This document shows positions 1 to 14,000 of a DNA stretch of 64,000 bases, piece by piece; position 1 is the stretch's first letter, and every line of letters starts with the position of its first letter. The notes below the pieces were generated by a model. The model did not search any database. It was not told the origin of the DNA and saw only the letters and a program-made list of their open reading frames with translations. This stretch comes from Taudactylus pleione (taxonomy: Eukaryota > Chordata > Amphibia > Anura > Myobatrachidae). Where the stretch lies: the NCBI GenBank assembly GCA_031769625.1, contig JAUIMM010000016.1:13943001-14007000 (forward strand), in the 5' to 3' direction. Position numbers and translations under genes: made by a program.

Positions 1-1149
1 TTTTTTATTGGAGAACTCCTTTATGGGAATTATGGAGCCCAGGCAGTCGTCACATTAGTTAGACCCCATACCATACTTGCCAACTATCCCTAAATGTCAT
101 GGAGTCATACCTGAAATAGTGATCTCCCTGACTCACTGAAGTGTGTAGAAATCTCCCTGAAGCTGGACAGGGAGTTCACAAAAGAGTGATAATGTCATTA
201 CCTTCCATCCACCATGGAGGAAATATTGGGGAGAATAAGGACATGAGCATACTTATACTGGGCGCAAGGGATGCCATTGCTATGGGGCCTAGAGGCTTAG
301 GGAGCCTTGGACCCAGCTCATATAGTTGTCTACTAAGTACTTTCAATTGCCTGCTAAGATATTGGGACTTGCCAGTGGTGATCTATGTCTCTCCCTCTTA
401 GTTAAGCTCCACACTTATATGATCCATCTCCCACACTCCTGATTCACACTCACAGACACAGCTGAGCTAATCGGTAAACCCAGCTCTGTCAGAGAGTAGG
501 CTTCTTTGTGAAGCTGGGGTGTGGAAATTGAGATTAGGACTGTCCCAAAAAGGGACAGTGTGCCTAAATTAAGAAGAATGCCCTGCATTAATCAGTATCC
601 CCTTCAGGTAGGACCTAGTTGGTCCTTGCTCCCTGTACATCATAATGTGAACTGGAGGCGCTGTGTTGCATAATGTGTACTAGTAACACTACTATGTGAA
701 ATATTGTGAATTTGGGGGAAAACAGTGTGGCATAATATGAACTGGTGGCACTGTGTTGTATAATGTGAACTAGAGCACCTCTATGGGCATAACATTAATT
801 AGGGCACCACTATGTGGTGAACCAGGGCATTATTACTGTCTGCTGCATAAAATAAACTAGTTAAATACTAATGGGCATAAAATGAAACACCTATGTGGAA
901 AGTGGGGTCTTTCTAGAAGCATTGGGGAGGTGTCCCTTCAAAATGTTGCCATGGGGCCTACAAAGTTCTGGCTATGCCCCTGAATAAGAAGGATGTGTGC
1001 TACAAGAAAATGGCTTTTGCTCCACAACACGCTGATGGTAACTGTACATGAGTAGCTGTGTGCCCAAGGAACTGCTTTGCAACTCATTTACAGTTGGAGG
1101 TAAGTACAACCAGTGGTCGAAGTGGGGCGGTATATGGCGGTATGACATA
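1..1149. other. Intronic or upstream DNA without a recognisable gene
   Basis: No exon or known element was recognised. The upstream CLCA exon that should end in phase 1 before the exon at 1960 was looked for and not found, so this is probably part of a long CLCA intron. Around 640-860 a loose, decayed tandem motif recurs (variants of ATAATGTGAACTAG and GGCACTGTGTTG), resembling the degenerate minisatellite at 32560-32850. ORFs here are short and without family resemblance. Confidence 0.55.
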
Positions 1150-1189
1150 CTGCCACTTCCCGGCCCCACTTCATTTTAGAGAATGCACC

Positions 1190-1330
1190 AGCGCTGGGAT
1201 CCAGTATGGGATCCCAGCGCTGAAACAGTGGCAGCAATGTGTAGAGATGTGTCCCGCAGGGGACACATCTCAATCGCGGCAGCGGAGGCACTGACATGTA
1301 GCCGGGACAAAGTACCTGGTCCCGGCTGCA
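1190..1330. repeat. Three consecutive hairpins
   Basis: Three inverted repeats follow one another: 1190-1221 (arm AGCGCTGGGATCC), about 1244-1269 (arm AGATGTGTCCC) and about 1299-1329 (arm GCCGGGAC). Each has only a few loop bases. The arrangement resembles the hairpin-chain elements elsewhere in the window, but sequence and ends differ and no terminal repeats were found. Confidence 0.6.
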
Positions 1331-1356
1331 CTGTAAGCACCACACACTGTGCGGCT

Positions 1357-1446
1357 GCCAGCCAATCACGAGGCTCGCAGCCGCCAGCCAATCGCGGGAC
1401 TCGTGGCCGCCAGCCAATCACAAGGCTCGCAGCCGCCAGCCAATGA
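1357..1446 (+). repeat. 26-bp tandem repeat, about 3.5 copies
   Basis: The motif GCCAGCCAATC recurs at 1357, 1383, 1409 and 1435, a 26-bp period. Units are GC-rich and contain CCAAT boxes, but no gene starts nearby, so a regulatory role is not implied. It directly follows the hairpin chain and may belong to the same element. Confidence 0.8.
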
Positions 1447-1959
1447 GAAGCTGCCAAAGTACAATGGGGTGATATGGAAGCAGGGGCCCATAGGGGGAGG
1501 ATTCAATCTCCATACCCCCACCTCTAAATTACCACTTCGAGCACTGAGTACAACTGTAAAATTTATGACACGGAGTAGTACACACCCTCTTTAGTGATGC
1601 GATTATAGGTGTTACTTTCACAATCTCCCTGAAATTCTTATTCAAATGTAGATAAGTATGCCCCTAGCTGCTATATAAAATAATATTTGGTTCCAGTTGA
1701 GGGATTGTCATTGATGGGAAGGTTATCTCACTTTCTAAGCTTTGAGATCACATACAGTTTCAGCTAACAACTCTGCTGGGTTGCTGTGGTGGCAGTTCAC
1801 TGGCAGTAGCAACATCGCCATCTGTTGAATCTCCTGAATTAATAATTTTGGTCTGAAGGAAAAAGACGGTTGCCTGTAAGGATTACATAGATGCGCCCAT
1901 CACATTTGTACAAGTACTGATCATTTTTATGATGACATTAACCTATTAATTTCTTCCAG

Positions 1960-2066
1960 GTGGTTTAAACTATTATGTGTCAGATTATATTGATGCAAAC
2001 AGTTTCATCGACTCTTTCAGTAAGATCACTTCAGGCAGCGGAGATTTCACCGAGAAATCTATTCAG
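1960..2066 (+). CDS. CLCA exon: end of VWA domain
   Basis: 107 bp. The acceptor is TTAATTTCTTCCAG and the donor GTATTT. It starts with two bases of a split Gly codon and ends in phase 0. It encodes GLNYYVSDYIDANSFIDSF and continues to TEKSIQ, matching the CLCA segment where the VWA fold ends (G-G-x-x-x-Y-V-S-D pattern). The preceding exon must end in phase 1 and is outside the window. Confidence 0.9.
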
Positions 2067-5000
2067 GTATTTTACATGATTTCACTGCCATATTCAGTAC
2101 GCTAGTAATTTACAATTTCATAGAAAAATGGGGTTTTATTGTTCAGTTCATTATCACTTAATTCAATTTTTTACCAAAGCAGGTGAAAATTAACATTTTC
2201 ACCTGCTTTTCTACAAATTATTTTTTCGGACCCTTCAACAAAAAAAGGTAAAGCAGGAGACATCACAGATCTGTTTACCTTTTTCTCCCGGAATGGCCTG
2301 CTGTCTCCATACACTAATATGGGGACAGAAATTCATCAAGCTCCGAAAATACAATATTTTTGGAGCTTGACTGCAGGAGCATTCACCATCTTCATATGGC
2401 GAGTACTCCCGCTACCCGCTCCTTCCCTATGGGAAGGAGTCCCGGTTGCGAAGACGGATCCTTCGGATCCCTCTGACCTGGCCAGGTCCTTCTGCCGGAC
2501 ATCAAGGCTTTTCTTTATTAATCATTTTTTTAACACAACTGGGCAGGAGCTTGGCTCACACTGCCTGGCGTCAGATTGCTTTTACACAACACTCTGGGGA
2601 ACAGCATACTGGGGTGCAGTGCACAATCCAATCACATATAACAATTTTTTATTGATGTTTTAAAAATATATAATTGTATGGAGCCACTGCAGCAGAACAG
2701 TAACCTTAGATGATGGACACAGCCCTTAGTGGACACAGCCCCTTAGATACATAGTATATTATTAGAAGAACTTAGAAGAAGCACACAGCCACACAGCCGC
2801 TATAAAGCAGCTCAGCTAACAGCCAGCGTACAGTGAAATGGCGCCGAGTCCCGGGCGCGGCTCCTTATATGGAAGTCAAGTCCTGTGAGAATCTGACGCC
2901 GGAAAGATGACGTTCAGCCCTGATGTCAGATCCGAGTCAGACGGAAAGCTCCGAGCCACGACATGTATGCGGCTCGGATGCCTGTGTTTGGAGCGGTCCG
3001 GATTCCAGGTAATCCGGACAACTCATCTCTACTATCCAGTGTATAAGCAGATCAATGTGTACATTTAAGTCCAGGGATGCTGCTAGGTTCTTCTGTCATT
3101 TTTCAAGTCTTCCGGCATTGCTCCAATGCTCTGCAAAGCAGGGGATTGGAATGGTGCCCACATGTGGCAAAAAACATTCCAGTCACGTGGAACCCTACAG
3201 CCGCATCTTATGGCCAGGGGTTCCGAGAGGGGGGGGGTGCGGGTACTAATCGCCTGGGCTTGCTAGAGGGGGCAGGTGCCGCCCCCCTCCCTCTTATCTC
3301 ACTTAAGCCCAGCACACACTGCTGTGTGCTGGGCTGCAGTGGGAGACTGCTCGCGGCCGCTAAGCAGCAGGTGGGAACCCATGGGAACGCCTACCGTCTG
3401 AAGCCGGCCCCACTGACATCACTAGTGATGTCAGTGGGAGTGATTTTGGCTCTGATAGAGCCAAAATCACTCCAGGGTTTGTGGTTGAGAAACCCGACCA
3501 CAGGGTTTCACTCGCAAGTCCGATGGTCGCGATGGTCAAGACCATCGCGACCATCTTGTTGGACGCTCGTATATGCTGTGGGTGGTGACCCACAGCTATA
3601 CGAGCATCCAGGAGGACACTCCATTTTAACGGAGGAGGGCCCTGATTCAGAGCGAGCGCTCTGGTCAGAGCGTCCGGCTCTGAATCAGGGCCTAAGATTT
3701 TAAGACCCCCTCAAAAGATGTGTTGGTTAGGATATAGACACAGCATTTGACCCAGTGCCTAAGGTATAACTATGTTACACAAAAAAAATACATATAACAT
3801 GCTAATTTGGCTTTGTAATAAAATAATATTTCCTACTGCTGGGGAACACAATAAACGATGTGCACCTGGAAGATATGACATATTATATCCACGGTCCACA
3901 TCAGAACGATGTAATAAAGGACGGAACAATCCCTCACTCCATCCTTCATTACCTTGCATGGCGCCGAATGCGATATCGCCCATTTGGACATGCAGCACGA
4001 CCAACCAGATGACATTGCATGCGACCGCGGGAGCAGGCAGATTGGGCGTACACACTGAGCGTTCCGGATGATATGTTGTTCCAATTTCGGCTGTAAACGA
4101 CATATCAGGCCGACATTGCTCCAGAGTGTACCCAGCTTTAGTATAAAAGAGTATGTTGTTCGTCCAATCATTGTTTCTTTTTTTTGTTAACAGATTGAAA
4201 GCACTACAACAACAATCAACCCATTCCAATGTATGACTGGTAAAGTGACCATTGACAACACAGTGGGAAATGAAACTTTCTTCTTGGTGACCTGGAACAT
4301 TGTGATTCCCACCATCCAGCTGACAGATCCCAATGGCAAAGTATATACGAATGACCAGTTTGTCAGTGACACATTCTCCAAGTCTACTCGTCTCACTATG
4401 CCAGGCACTGCGGAGGTAAAGCATCTCACTGAGACTGATCTGATAATATAACAAGAACTAGTTTGATACAGTTGCACATATTAATAATGAGGTAAAACGG
4501 GACAAAGGGGGAGATGTATTAAATCTTCTCAAGTGGACAGGTGAAGAAATTGCCCATTACAACCAATAAAATTCTCCCAATCTTTTTATAAAATGTACTA
4601 GATAAATGATAGCTAGAAGCTGATTGGTTGCTCTGGGCAACTTCTCTACTTGTCCTCTTTAGAGGGCGATCGCAACTGTAGCATCAAGCTCTCCATCCAA
4701 ATGTATCATTAACAAATTATCAATTTGCCTGGACAGCTCCTCCGATAGCAAGCTGTATCTGTCTCTTCCAAGTATTTACTTCCGTGTTTCTGGCCCAGCA
4801 AACGTGCACTGCCATCGGCTGCGCATCTGCAAGTGACCACTATAGGATATGGACCTGAAGGATCCCTCTTTTCTCTGAAAATATTTTGGCCAATTGGCTA
4901 CAATGGCTAACATCACCAAAAGAAGGCATTAGCTATTAGGACTCAAGCTCTGAAAACTTATCAGAGCTTGAGACATTCAGCCAGTTTGCAGTCCCTATAG

Positions 5001-8000
5001 AAACCTATGGGAACTGCTCTGCAGAAGGAAAATAGGGAGGCCGCTGGTGATATCTCTGATATTTACTGCGGATTCCTGTTCTTACATACTATTGATCCTT
5101 AACTGATGTGGAAATATGCATAAAACAGCAGATTTCAGAGTATTTACCACAATTCTGCTTTGATACATAGGCCCTCATTCAGAGTCGATCACTAGATACA
5201 AGCGGTCGCTCTGAATGAGGGCGGCCACTTGTGGTGTGAAGTGCGGCCTCCTGGTCGCTAGCTAAGCTATGGGTTACCACCCACAGCTCTAGCGAGCGAC
5301 CAGGTTGATGGTCGCGATGGTCAGGACCATCGCGACCATCATCTTTGCAGATCATTGCTGATGTCAATGTGGCCGCCCCCAAACGGCAAGCATTCCATCG
5401 GGAACGCCTCCATTTGGCCGGCCACCCCCCCTGCCCGCCTCCCAAACGGGGCGAGCTGTCCATCACCATCGACAGCTCGCCCCCTTTGGTGCGAGACCTG
5501 TAGCGACGGAGCACCCTTCGCTAGCCGGGTCTCGCGCATGCACACGTCAGAGGCGGCTCCAACGTGCGCATGCCCAGTTGGCAAACATCGACCCAGTTGC
5601 GAGCACTCAGCGCTTGCGACAGGGTCTGAATAAGGCCCATATTCCTTAGATTTAGATTAGATCGGTGGTAGATTTTACGTAGGGGTTGCAGCTCGCATCC
5701 CCACCCAGCAAAATCCTCAACCCACAGGGAAAGCCTAGCAGTGATTTCCCATTAGAAATGTTCCTTTCTGTTTCTCCCCCTGGGACTGCCAGTACAGACT
5801 GTGATAGCAGAGACCACTTCCCAAGGGAAGCCACTCCCCTGCTATTACAGCAGCTCTTGCAGTCCCTAGATGCCAGCCAGTTGGCTAATTTGTGTGCATC
5901 TGCGGGATTACCCCCACTCCCCCTACAGTCATGCAGGTAAGGAGCTGCTGCTTGATTAGATTATCTCCTATAATCAGTATACTGTATATACCCATATGGG
6001 TGAAAATAACAATGAATAGGTAATTTTTATCCAAGAACATTTTATTTGGAAAGCTCTGCCTCTTACTGAGTAGTGGTATGCAGAAACCCTTCCCTAAGTC
6101 AACATGATTATTAGGGGTCTATTCATTATGTTAATTATTGGGGTCCCGATAATTAATATACTAACTCGACACGAGAGCCGAAGCAATTCATCATTGCCCC
6201 AGCGCGGAGACAGCTGATCCGAAAATCAGCTGTCTCCCTGAAACGTTTCACAGCTCCTTTCGGAGTAGTGAATCTTTTCACTGCTCCTTACAGATCAATG
6301 ACACTAGTGCGCATGCGTGATCTACAGGTCATGCATTAGCACAAAAGCCACAGCGTCCTGTGCAAGGAGGCAGACAGGAGCGAAGGGATCCAAATGGATC
6401 CCACTTCGCAATCCGGGACTGAGAGCCGCAAGCAGGAACAAACGCCATCTGAAGATAGCCTATGCTCCCACGGTCAAGCGCCATGAATTCTGCCCCCATA
6501 CTAGTGTATGGGGAAAGCGGGCCGCATCGCAAGTGAAAGCTAAGCAGGAGATATCAGTTATATCTCCTGCATTACCTTTTTGATGAATGGCCCGATTTCT
6601 GCAATTGCCAGAGAAAATGTTCTATTATAATATTATAGTATTACCAAGATCACTGATCCCACACAGTTACCTATTATCCAAGGTATGAATTGCAAGATTG
6701 TTGGAAAAATTATGCCTGGTGGGGGAACTTTCTGTAACTAGTTTTGCTTAGACCAGTGGTTCCCAAACTTTTTTGTACCGTGGCGCTCTAGAGTATAAGA
6801 ATTGTTTTCACAGCACCCCTAAGCCAAAAGTTTGTAATTGAGAAGTCAGAAAAAAATGTAAAGTAGTAAAACGAAGTGTATTGTGCTTACCTGTCATCCT
6901 TAAGTTCAGTTATGTGGTGGTGGACAGGTTTGCGCTTCTGTTTGTCCACATATTTACATTATATTGACCAAAAATAATTTGATTTGGCGCTGGACCACCA
7001 ACCTGAGGCGTCCCTGCAAGTGTCCCAAGGCACCTGAGGGTGCCACGGCGCCCAGTTTGTGAACCACTGGCTCAGACAGTAACTGCCCCCTGGAACTTTG
7101 GAAGTATTTCAGTTGTTGCTAGGGGATCCACTAATGGGCTGCTAATAAAGTGGGATTTGTGGCTGATGCAGAGTAATACTCAGCGTGTGTAGCATATCTC
7201 TTGCATGGAATTGCTGTGCGTATGCCCAGAAAACAGGAACACTGGCTGAGCTGACTTGCTTGATTCTTGCATTTACATCGTCCTGTGATTGTAGAGGCTG
7301 GAAGACAGAGAGAAGGTGCAATAAGTAAGTGTTTGCGTAATAGTGAACTCATACATACTATCAGCAAGACACATATACTTCGAAAGAAATAATTATTTGC
7401 AGGTGGTCTGCGGCAGGTAGAAATAGAAATATACTATTTTGCTTTTGTTTATGTAAATTATATACAAATTCAGTAATTCATGTATGTAAAATAATCTATG
7501 CTGTAATGTGTTTATTTCATTTTAGAAAGGACAGTGGGATTACAGTTTATGCAACAATGACATAGCAGATCAAATTCTGGGTTTAACTGTGAATTCTCAG
7601 GCATCTGATCCAAATGTGCCTCCAATTGTTGTTGAGCCATTTATGAATGCGGACACAAGCAGTTTCCCTAGCCCCATGATTGTGTATGCAGTGGTAACTC
7701 AAGGGTTTTCCCCTGTCCTGGGGGTAAAGGTTACTGCAATAATAGAACCACAGAGTGGAAAAATTAGAACCATGCAACTTTTGGACAATGGAGCAGGTAA
7801 TTACTTTGAGAATGAAATTACAGTCCATATTTTTTTTCATAATATTATTACTTCTTGCAGTCTGATGCCCAGTACTACAGCAGTCCTGACCATTATTTAA
7901 CATCAATTACTTATTTCAGGCATATGTAAGCTTTACCATGACATCAAAGATACCTACTGTAAGTGCTATTTTAGTTAAAAAATTAGATGCAATAGTCACA

Positions 8001-11000
8001 ATTATTTACAAAAGGCTGCACTTTAGCCAATCATTGAGATACGGTACTGGGAAAGTTCAAGAGAATTTCTTGCATTTTTTTTGTAGCTGAGATAATGTAA
8101 TGATCCTGTATCTATCTGTATTTACCACATGTTCAATGAAGCAATTCCAGATAATGAAATAGGATTATTGATCCCTATAGCCAACAATGTGCACACACCC
8201 TCACTTTATTACAAAGTGTGCAGTGGACTATGGAAGAAAAAAACATTGTACAGCCATGGCCAAAAGTTTTGAGACTGACACAAGTATTGGTTGTCACAGA
8301 GTTTCCTGCTTCAGTGTTTTTAGACCTTTTTGTCAGATGTTACTATTGTATACTGTAGTAAAATTACAAGCATTTCATAAGTGTCATAGGCTTGTATTGA
8401 CAATTACATTAAGTTTATGCAAAGAGTCAATATTTGCAGTGTTGACCATTCTTTTTCAAGACCTCTGCAATTCACCCTGGCATGCTGTCAATCAACTTCT
8501 GGGCCACATACTGACTGATGACCGCCCATTCTTACCTAATCAATGCTTGGAGTTTGTCAGCAATTGTGGGTTTTTGTTTGTCCACCCGCCTCTTGAGGAT
8601 TGATCACAAGTTCTCAATGTGATTAAGGTCTGGGGAGTTTCCTGGCCATGGTCCAAAATTTTGATGTTTTGCTCACCGAGCCACTTAGTTATCACTTTTG
8701 CCTTATGGCAAGGTGCTCCATCATGCTGGAAAAGGCATTGTTCATCACAAAACTATTCTTGGATGGTTGGGAGAAGTTGCTCTTGGAGGATGTTTTGGTA
8801 CCATTCTTTATTCATAGCTGTGTTCTTAGGCAAAATTGTGAGTGAGCCCACTCCCTTGGCTGAGAAGCAACCCCACACATGACTGTTCTCAGGATGCTTT
8901 ACTGTTGGCATGACACAGGACTGATGGTAGCGCTCACCTTTCCTTCTCAAGACAAGCGTTATTCCAGATGCCCCAAACAATCTGAAAGGGGATTCATCAG
9001 AGAAAATAACTTTACCCCAGTCCTCAGCAGTCCAATCCCTGTATCTTTTGCAGAATATCAGTCTGTCCCTGATGTCTTTCCTGGAGAGAAGTGGCTTCTT
9101 TGCCGCCCTTCTTGACACCAGGCCATCCTCCAAAAGTCTTCGTCCTGTGTCAGTATTCCCACACTCTCCATTTCCATTCAACTAATAATGCTATATGGCA
9201 CTTATATATTCAAGTGCGTCAAAAATGTGTGAGACCTTAAGTGGCAAATTACTGTAAATCTCAGTGATTAAAAAAAAAAGAAGCAGGGCTGGATTAAGAG
9301 CCACGTGGGCCTGGGGTTGAAAAATGATCAAGGGCTTATTATGAGTAGCTAAGTAGGTGTGACCAGTGCTGTGTGGGTGTGACCAGTGCTGTGTGGGTGT
9401 GGCCAGTGCTGCATAGGTGTGGCCAGTGCCATTTGGGCATGTACACTCCTTACACTATCAGCCCCATTGTCTCCCTAAAATTTTAAAGTATAAAAATTGC
9501 ATCATTTAGTGAGGAAGATGGAGAAATACAATTTTAATACATATGATTTATGGCCGACCATGTGGCCAGCTGGTGGCTGGTCATCATCATGCTGTCATGA
9601 TAGTGGACCTATTTTTATGTGAAGGCCTGGAGCTGGAGCTCTATCCATACCATTATGAATCTGGTCCTGTAAAGAAGCAATGTGGGCCGCCTATTCTTTT
9701 TCTGCATTTCTGTAGTAACAAAGTAAGGAAAATATCCAGTTGTACTTCATTCAGAGTTGGCATAAATGCAATTTGCATCTTTTATTCCCAACAGCTTGAT
9801 CCTTTTTTATGTGCGTCAATTCATGATATGTGTCTCTTGCCCTGGTGACTCACATTTTCCACTTATAGCTGCTGATATGTTTATTAGAGAAATTTAAAAA
9901 AGTTTAAATGTCATATTTCTGGCACATCTACTCCTGTTATGTGCAGCGGGAGGGGGATGCATTTTTTTCATGTGTGAGTTGGTCACATCTCACGTTTGCA
10001 GCCAAGTTTTGGTGCGTGCATTTTATATTTGCATTTAGGTGCAAATTGCATCAGACTCTGAATGGAGCCCTATGTGCATAAATGCATCTATAATTAAGTG
10101 GAAAGGACTACTGACATGGAAGCATAAACGATGCATTCAATACCTGCATACCTTTTGACACACTTTGAATAATTATATTTTGATGATTATAGTTCTCTTT
10201 AAATAATATTCCTGTATTATTATTAGTGTTGTAGCGACCAATCGTCTTTCCAATGCTAATAGTAGCATCAATATAGTACAATGCTGAGATTGGGACAGAA
10301 GGAGATTTATAAAAAATTGAAGACTTTTCAATGTAAAGTAACCACTTAACTGGCATGGTTGCATGGGATATGACTGCAGCCAGCTGGGCTTTCCCTGACA
10401 CCGTCGCATCCCATGTGACCATGCCATCTTGTTCCGTCCTACGGAATTTAAAGAGGAATTTAGTTCTGCACATGTGTATCTGACTGTCGACATCACTGCC
10501 GACAATTTCAAAACAATTTCTGAAAAAAATATTAGCCAGCGAAGTGGTATTGTATTGTATATATGTAAATGTTTTGGGAATTTAATTTGAATAAATGAAT
10601 AGTTGTAAAAAAATTAATAGTTGTAAATTTTGCAGAGTGTTCTAATATAATATGTTTCCTTTAAGGTGCGGATATACTCAAGAATGATGGAATCTATTCC
10701 AAATACTTTACTGACTTCAGTGGAAATGGCAGATATAATCTGAAAGTGCGTGTTGAGAGTCAAGGGAAGGAAATCAATTTGGCTCCACCAAAAAATCGAG
10801 CAATATACTTACCTGGCTTTGTTGAAAATGGTAAGAAAATGGCATGAAAAACAAATGGTACTTGTATATTAGACCTCAGTTACAAAGCACGTTAGGGGCC
10901 TGATTCGGATTTGGTGTGCGTTTGCACATGTGCCGAGTGGGTCCTGCATGATCACTCGCAGTGCTCCCCGAGCCACAACCTTGACAGGCTGCAGCTGCTT

Positions 11001-14000
11001 GCTGGCAGAGAGGGGGCAGGGACCGGGTCCATAGCACAAAACGGAATCTCACATTAGCTGTACAGAATTGCGCATTAGCTGTAAGGTGTACAAAATCTCG
11101 CAATAGCCGTATGGAATCTCACATTAGCCCTACAAAATCTCACATTAGCTGTATGGAATCTAGAATTAGCAGAACGCATTAGCTGTAATGAATCCTGCTT
11201 ATTAACCCTACGATCTCTCGCATTAGCCGTACAGAATCTCGCATTACTGGTATGGAATCTTGCATTAGCTGTACGTAAATTTGCATTCACTGTACAGAAT
11301 CTCACAAAATCTGTAAGCAATCTCGCAATAGCTGTGCAGAATCTGACATTAGTCCTACGAAGTCTTGCATTTGCTGTACGGGATCTAGAATTAGCTGTTT
11401 GCAATCTCACATTAGCTGTACGGAATCTCACATTAGCTGTACGGAATCTCACATTACTGTAGCTGCAAGGAATCTTACATTAGCTGTACAGAATCTCACA
11501 TTTGCTGTACGGAATCTCACATTAGCTCTACGGAATCTCACACTAGCTGTACGAAATCTCACACTAGCTGTACGGAATCTCACACTAGCTGTAAGGAATC
11601 TCACATTAGCTGTAAGGAATCTCACATTAGCTGTACGGAATCTCGCATTAGCTGTATGGAATCTCGCATTAGCTGTACGGAATCTCGCATTAGCTGTAAG
11701 GAATCTTGCATTAGCTGTAAGGTATATGGAATTTCGCAAAAGCCTTATGGGATCTCACATTAGCCCTATGAAATCTCACATTAGCTGTACGGAATCTAGA
11801 ATTAGATGTACGCATTAGCTGTAATATTGCATTATTAGCCCTAATCTCGCATTAGCTGTACGAAATCTCGCATTAGCTGTAAGGAATCTCGCATTAGCTG
11901 TATGGAATCTCACACTAGCTGTACGGAAGCTCACACTAGCTGTACGGAATCTCACACTAGCTGTAAGGAATCTCACATTAGCTGTACGGAACCTCGCATA
12001 AGCTGTATGGAATCTCGCATTAACTGTATGGAATCTCATATTAGCTGTACGGAATCTCACACTAGCTGTACGGAATCTCACACTAGCTGTACGGAATCTC
12101 ACACTAGCTGTAAGGAATCTCGCATTAGCTGTACGGAATCTCACATTAGCTGTAAGGAATCTTGCATTAGCTGTAAGGTATACGGAATTTCGCAATAGCC
12201 TTATGGGATCTCACATTAGCCCTATGAAATCTCCCATTAGCTGTACGGAATCTAGAATTAGCTGTACGCATTAGCTGTAATATTGCATTATTAGCCCTAA
12301 TCTCGCATTAGCTGTACAAAATCTTGGATTAGCTGTAAGGAATCTCGCATTAGCTGTAAGGTATATGGAATTTCGCAATAGCCTTATGGAATCTCACATT
12401 AGCCCTATGAAATCTCACATTAGCTGTACGGAATCTAGAATTAGCTGTACGCATTAGCTGTAATATTACATTATTAGCCCTAATCTCACATTAGCTGTAC
12501 GAAATCTCGCATTAGCTGTAAGGAATCTCGCATTAGCTTTAGGGAATCTCGCATTAGCTGTATTGAATCTCACATTATTAGGTGTATGGAATCTTGCTTT
12601 AGCTGTACCCCATCTCGCATTAGCTGTATGATACCTCACATTGGCTTTAAGGAATCTCACATTAGCTGTATGGCATCTAGCATTAGCTGTATGGAATCTC
12701 GCATTAGCTGTATGGAATCTCGCATTAGCTGTAAGGAATCTTGCATTAGCTGTAAGGTATATGGAATTTCGCAATAGCCTTATGGGATCTCACATTAGCC
12801 CTATGAAATCTCACATTAGCTGTACGGAATCTAGAATTAGATGTACGCATTAGCTGTAATATTGCATTATTAGCCCTAATCTCGCATTAGCTGTACGAAA
12901 TCTCGCATTAGCTGTAAGGAATCTCGCATTAGCTGTATGGAATCTCACACTAGCTGTACGGAATCTCACACTAGCTGTACGGAATCTCACACTAGCTGTA
13001 AGGAATCTCACATTAGCTCTACGGAACCTCGCATAAGCTGTACGGAATCTCGCATTAGCTGTATGGAATCTCATATTAGCTGTACGGAATCTCACACTAG
13101 CTGTACGGAATCTCACACTAGCTGTACGGAATCTCACACTAGCTGTAAGGAATCTCGCATTAGCTGTACGGAATCTCACATTAGCTGTAAGGAATCTTGC
13201 ATTAGCTGTAAGGTATACGGAATTTCGCAATAGCCTTATGGGATCTCACATTAGCCCTATGAAATCTCCCATTAGCTGTACGGAATCTAGAATTAGCTGT
13301 ACACATTAGCTGTAATATTGCATTATTAGCCCTAATCTCGCATTAGCTGTACAAAATCTTGCATTAGCTGTAAGGAATCTCGCATTAGCTGTAAGGTATA
13401 TGGAATTTCGCAATAGCCTTATGGAATCTCACATTAGCCCTATGAAATCTCACATTAGCTGTACGGAATCTAGAATTAGCTGTACGCATTAGCTGTAATA
13501 TTACATTATTAGCCCTAATCTCACATTAGCTGTACGAAATCTCGCATTAGCTGTAAGGAATCTCGCATTAGCTTTAGGGAATCTCGCATTAGCTGTATTG
13601 AATCTCACATTATTAGGTGTATGGAATCTTGCTTTAGCTGTACCCCATCTCGCATTAGCTGTATGATACCTCACATTGGCTTTAAGGAATCTCACATTAG
13701 CTGTATGGCATCTAGCATTAGCTGTATGATACCTCAAATTGGCTTTAAGGAATCTCGCATTAGCTGTATGGAATCTCACATCAGCTGTAGGAAATCTCCC
13801 ATTAGCTGTACGAAATCTCTCATTAGCTGGAAGGAATCTCGCATAAATGGTACAGAATCTCGCCTTAGCTGTACAGAATCTCACATTAGCTGTATGTAAT
13901 GTCACATCAGCTGTAAGGAATCTAGCATTAACTGTACAGAGTCTCACATTAGCTGTACAGAATCTCGCATTAGCTGTAGGGAATCTTGCATTAGCTGTAT

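Noticed and set aside
1..1959. Additional upstream CLCA exon
   Set aside because: No stretch encoding the VWA segment before GLNYYVSDY, with correct splice sites and phase 1 at its end, was found.
3077..3703. 208-codon ORF as a host gene
   Set aside because: It spans a hAT fragment and a hairpin-chain element; similar ORFs occur in the other copies because of the palindromes, and there is no family resemblance.
7589..7900. 103-codon ORF as a separate small gene
   Set aside because: Its first part is the CLCA exon 7526-7796; the rest is read-through past a good splice donor at 7797.
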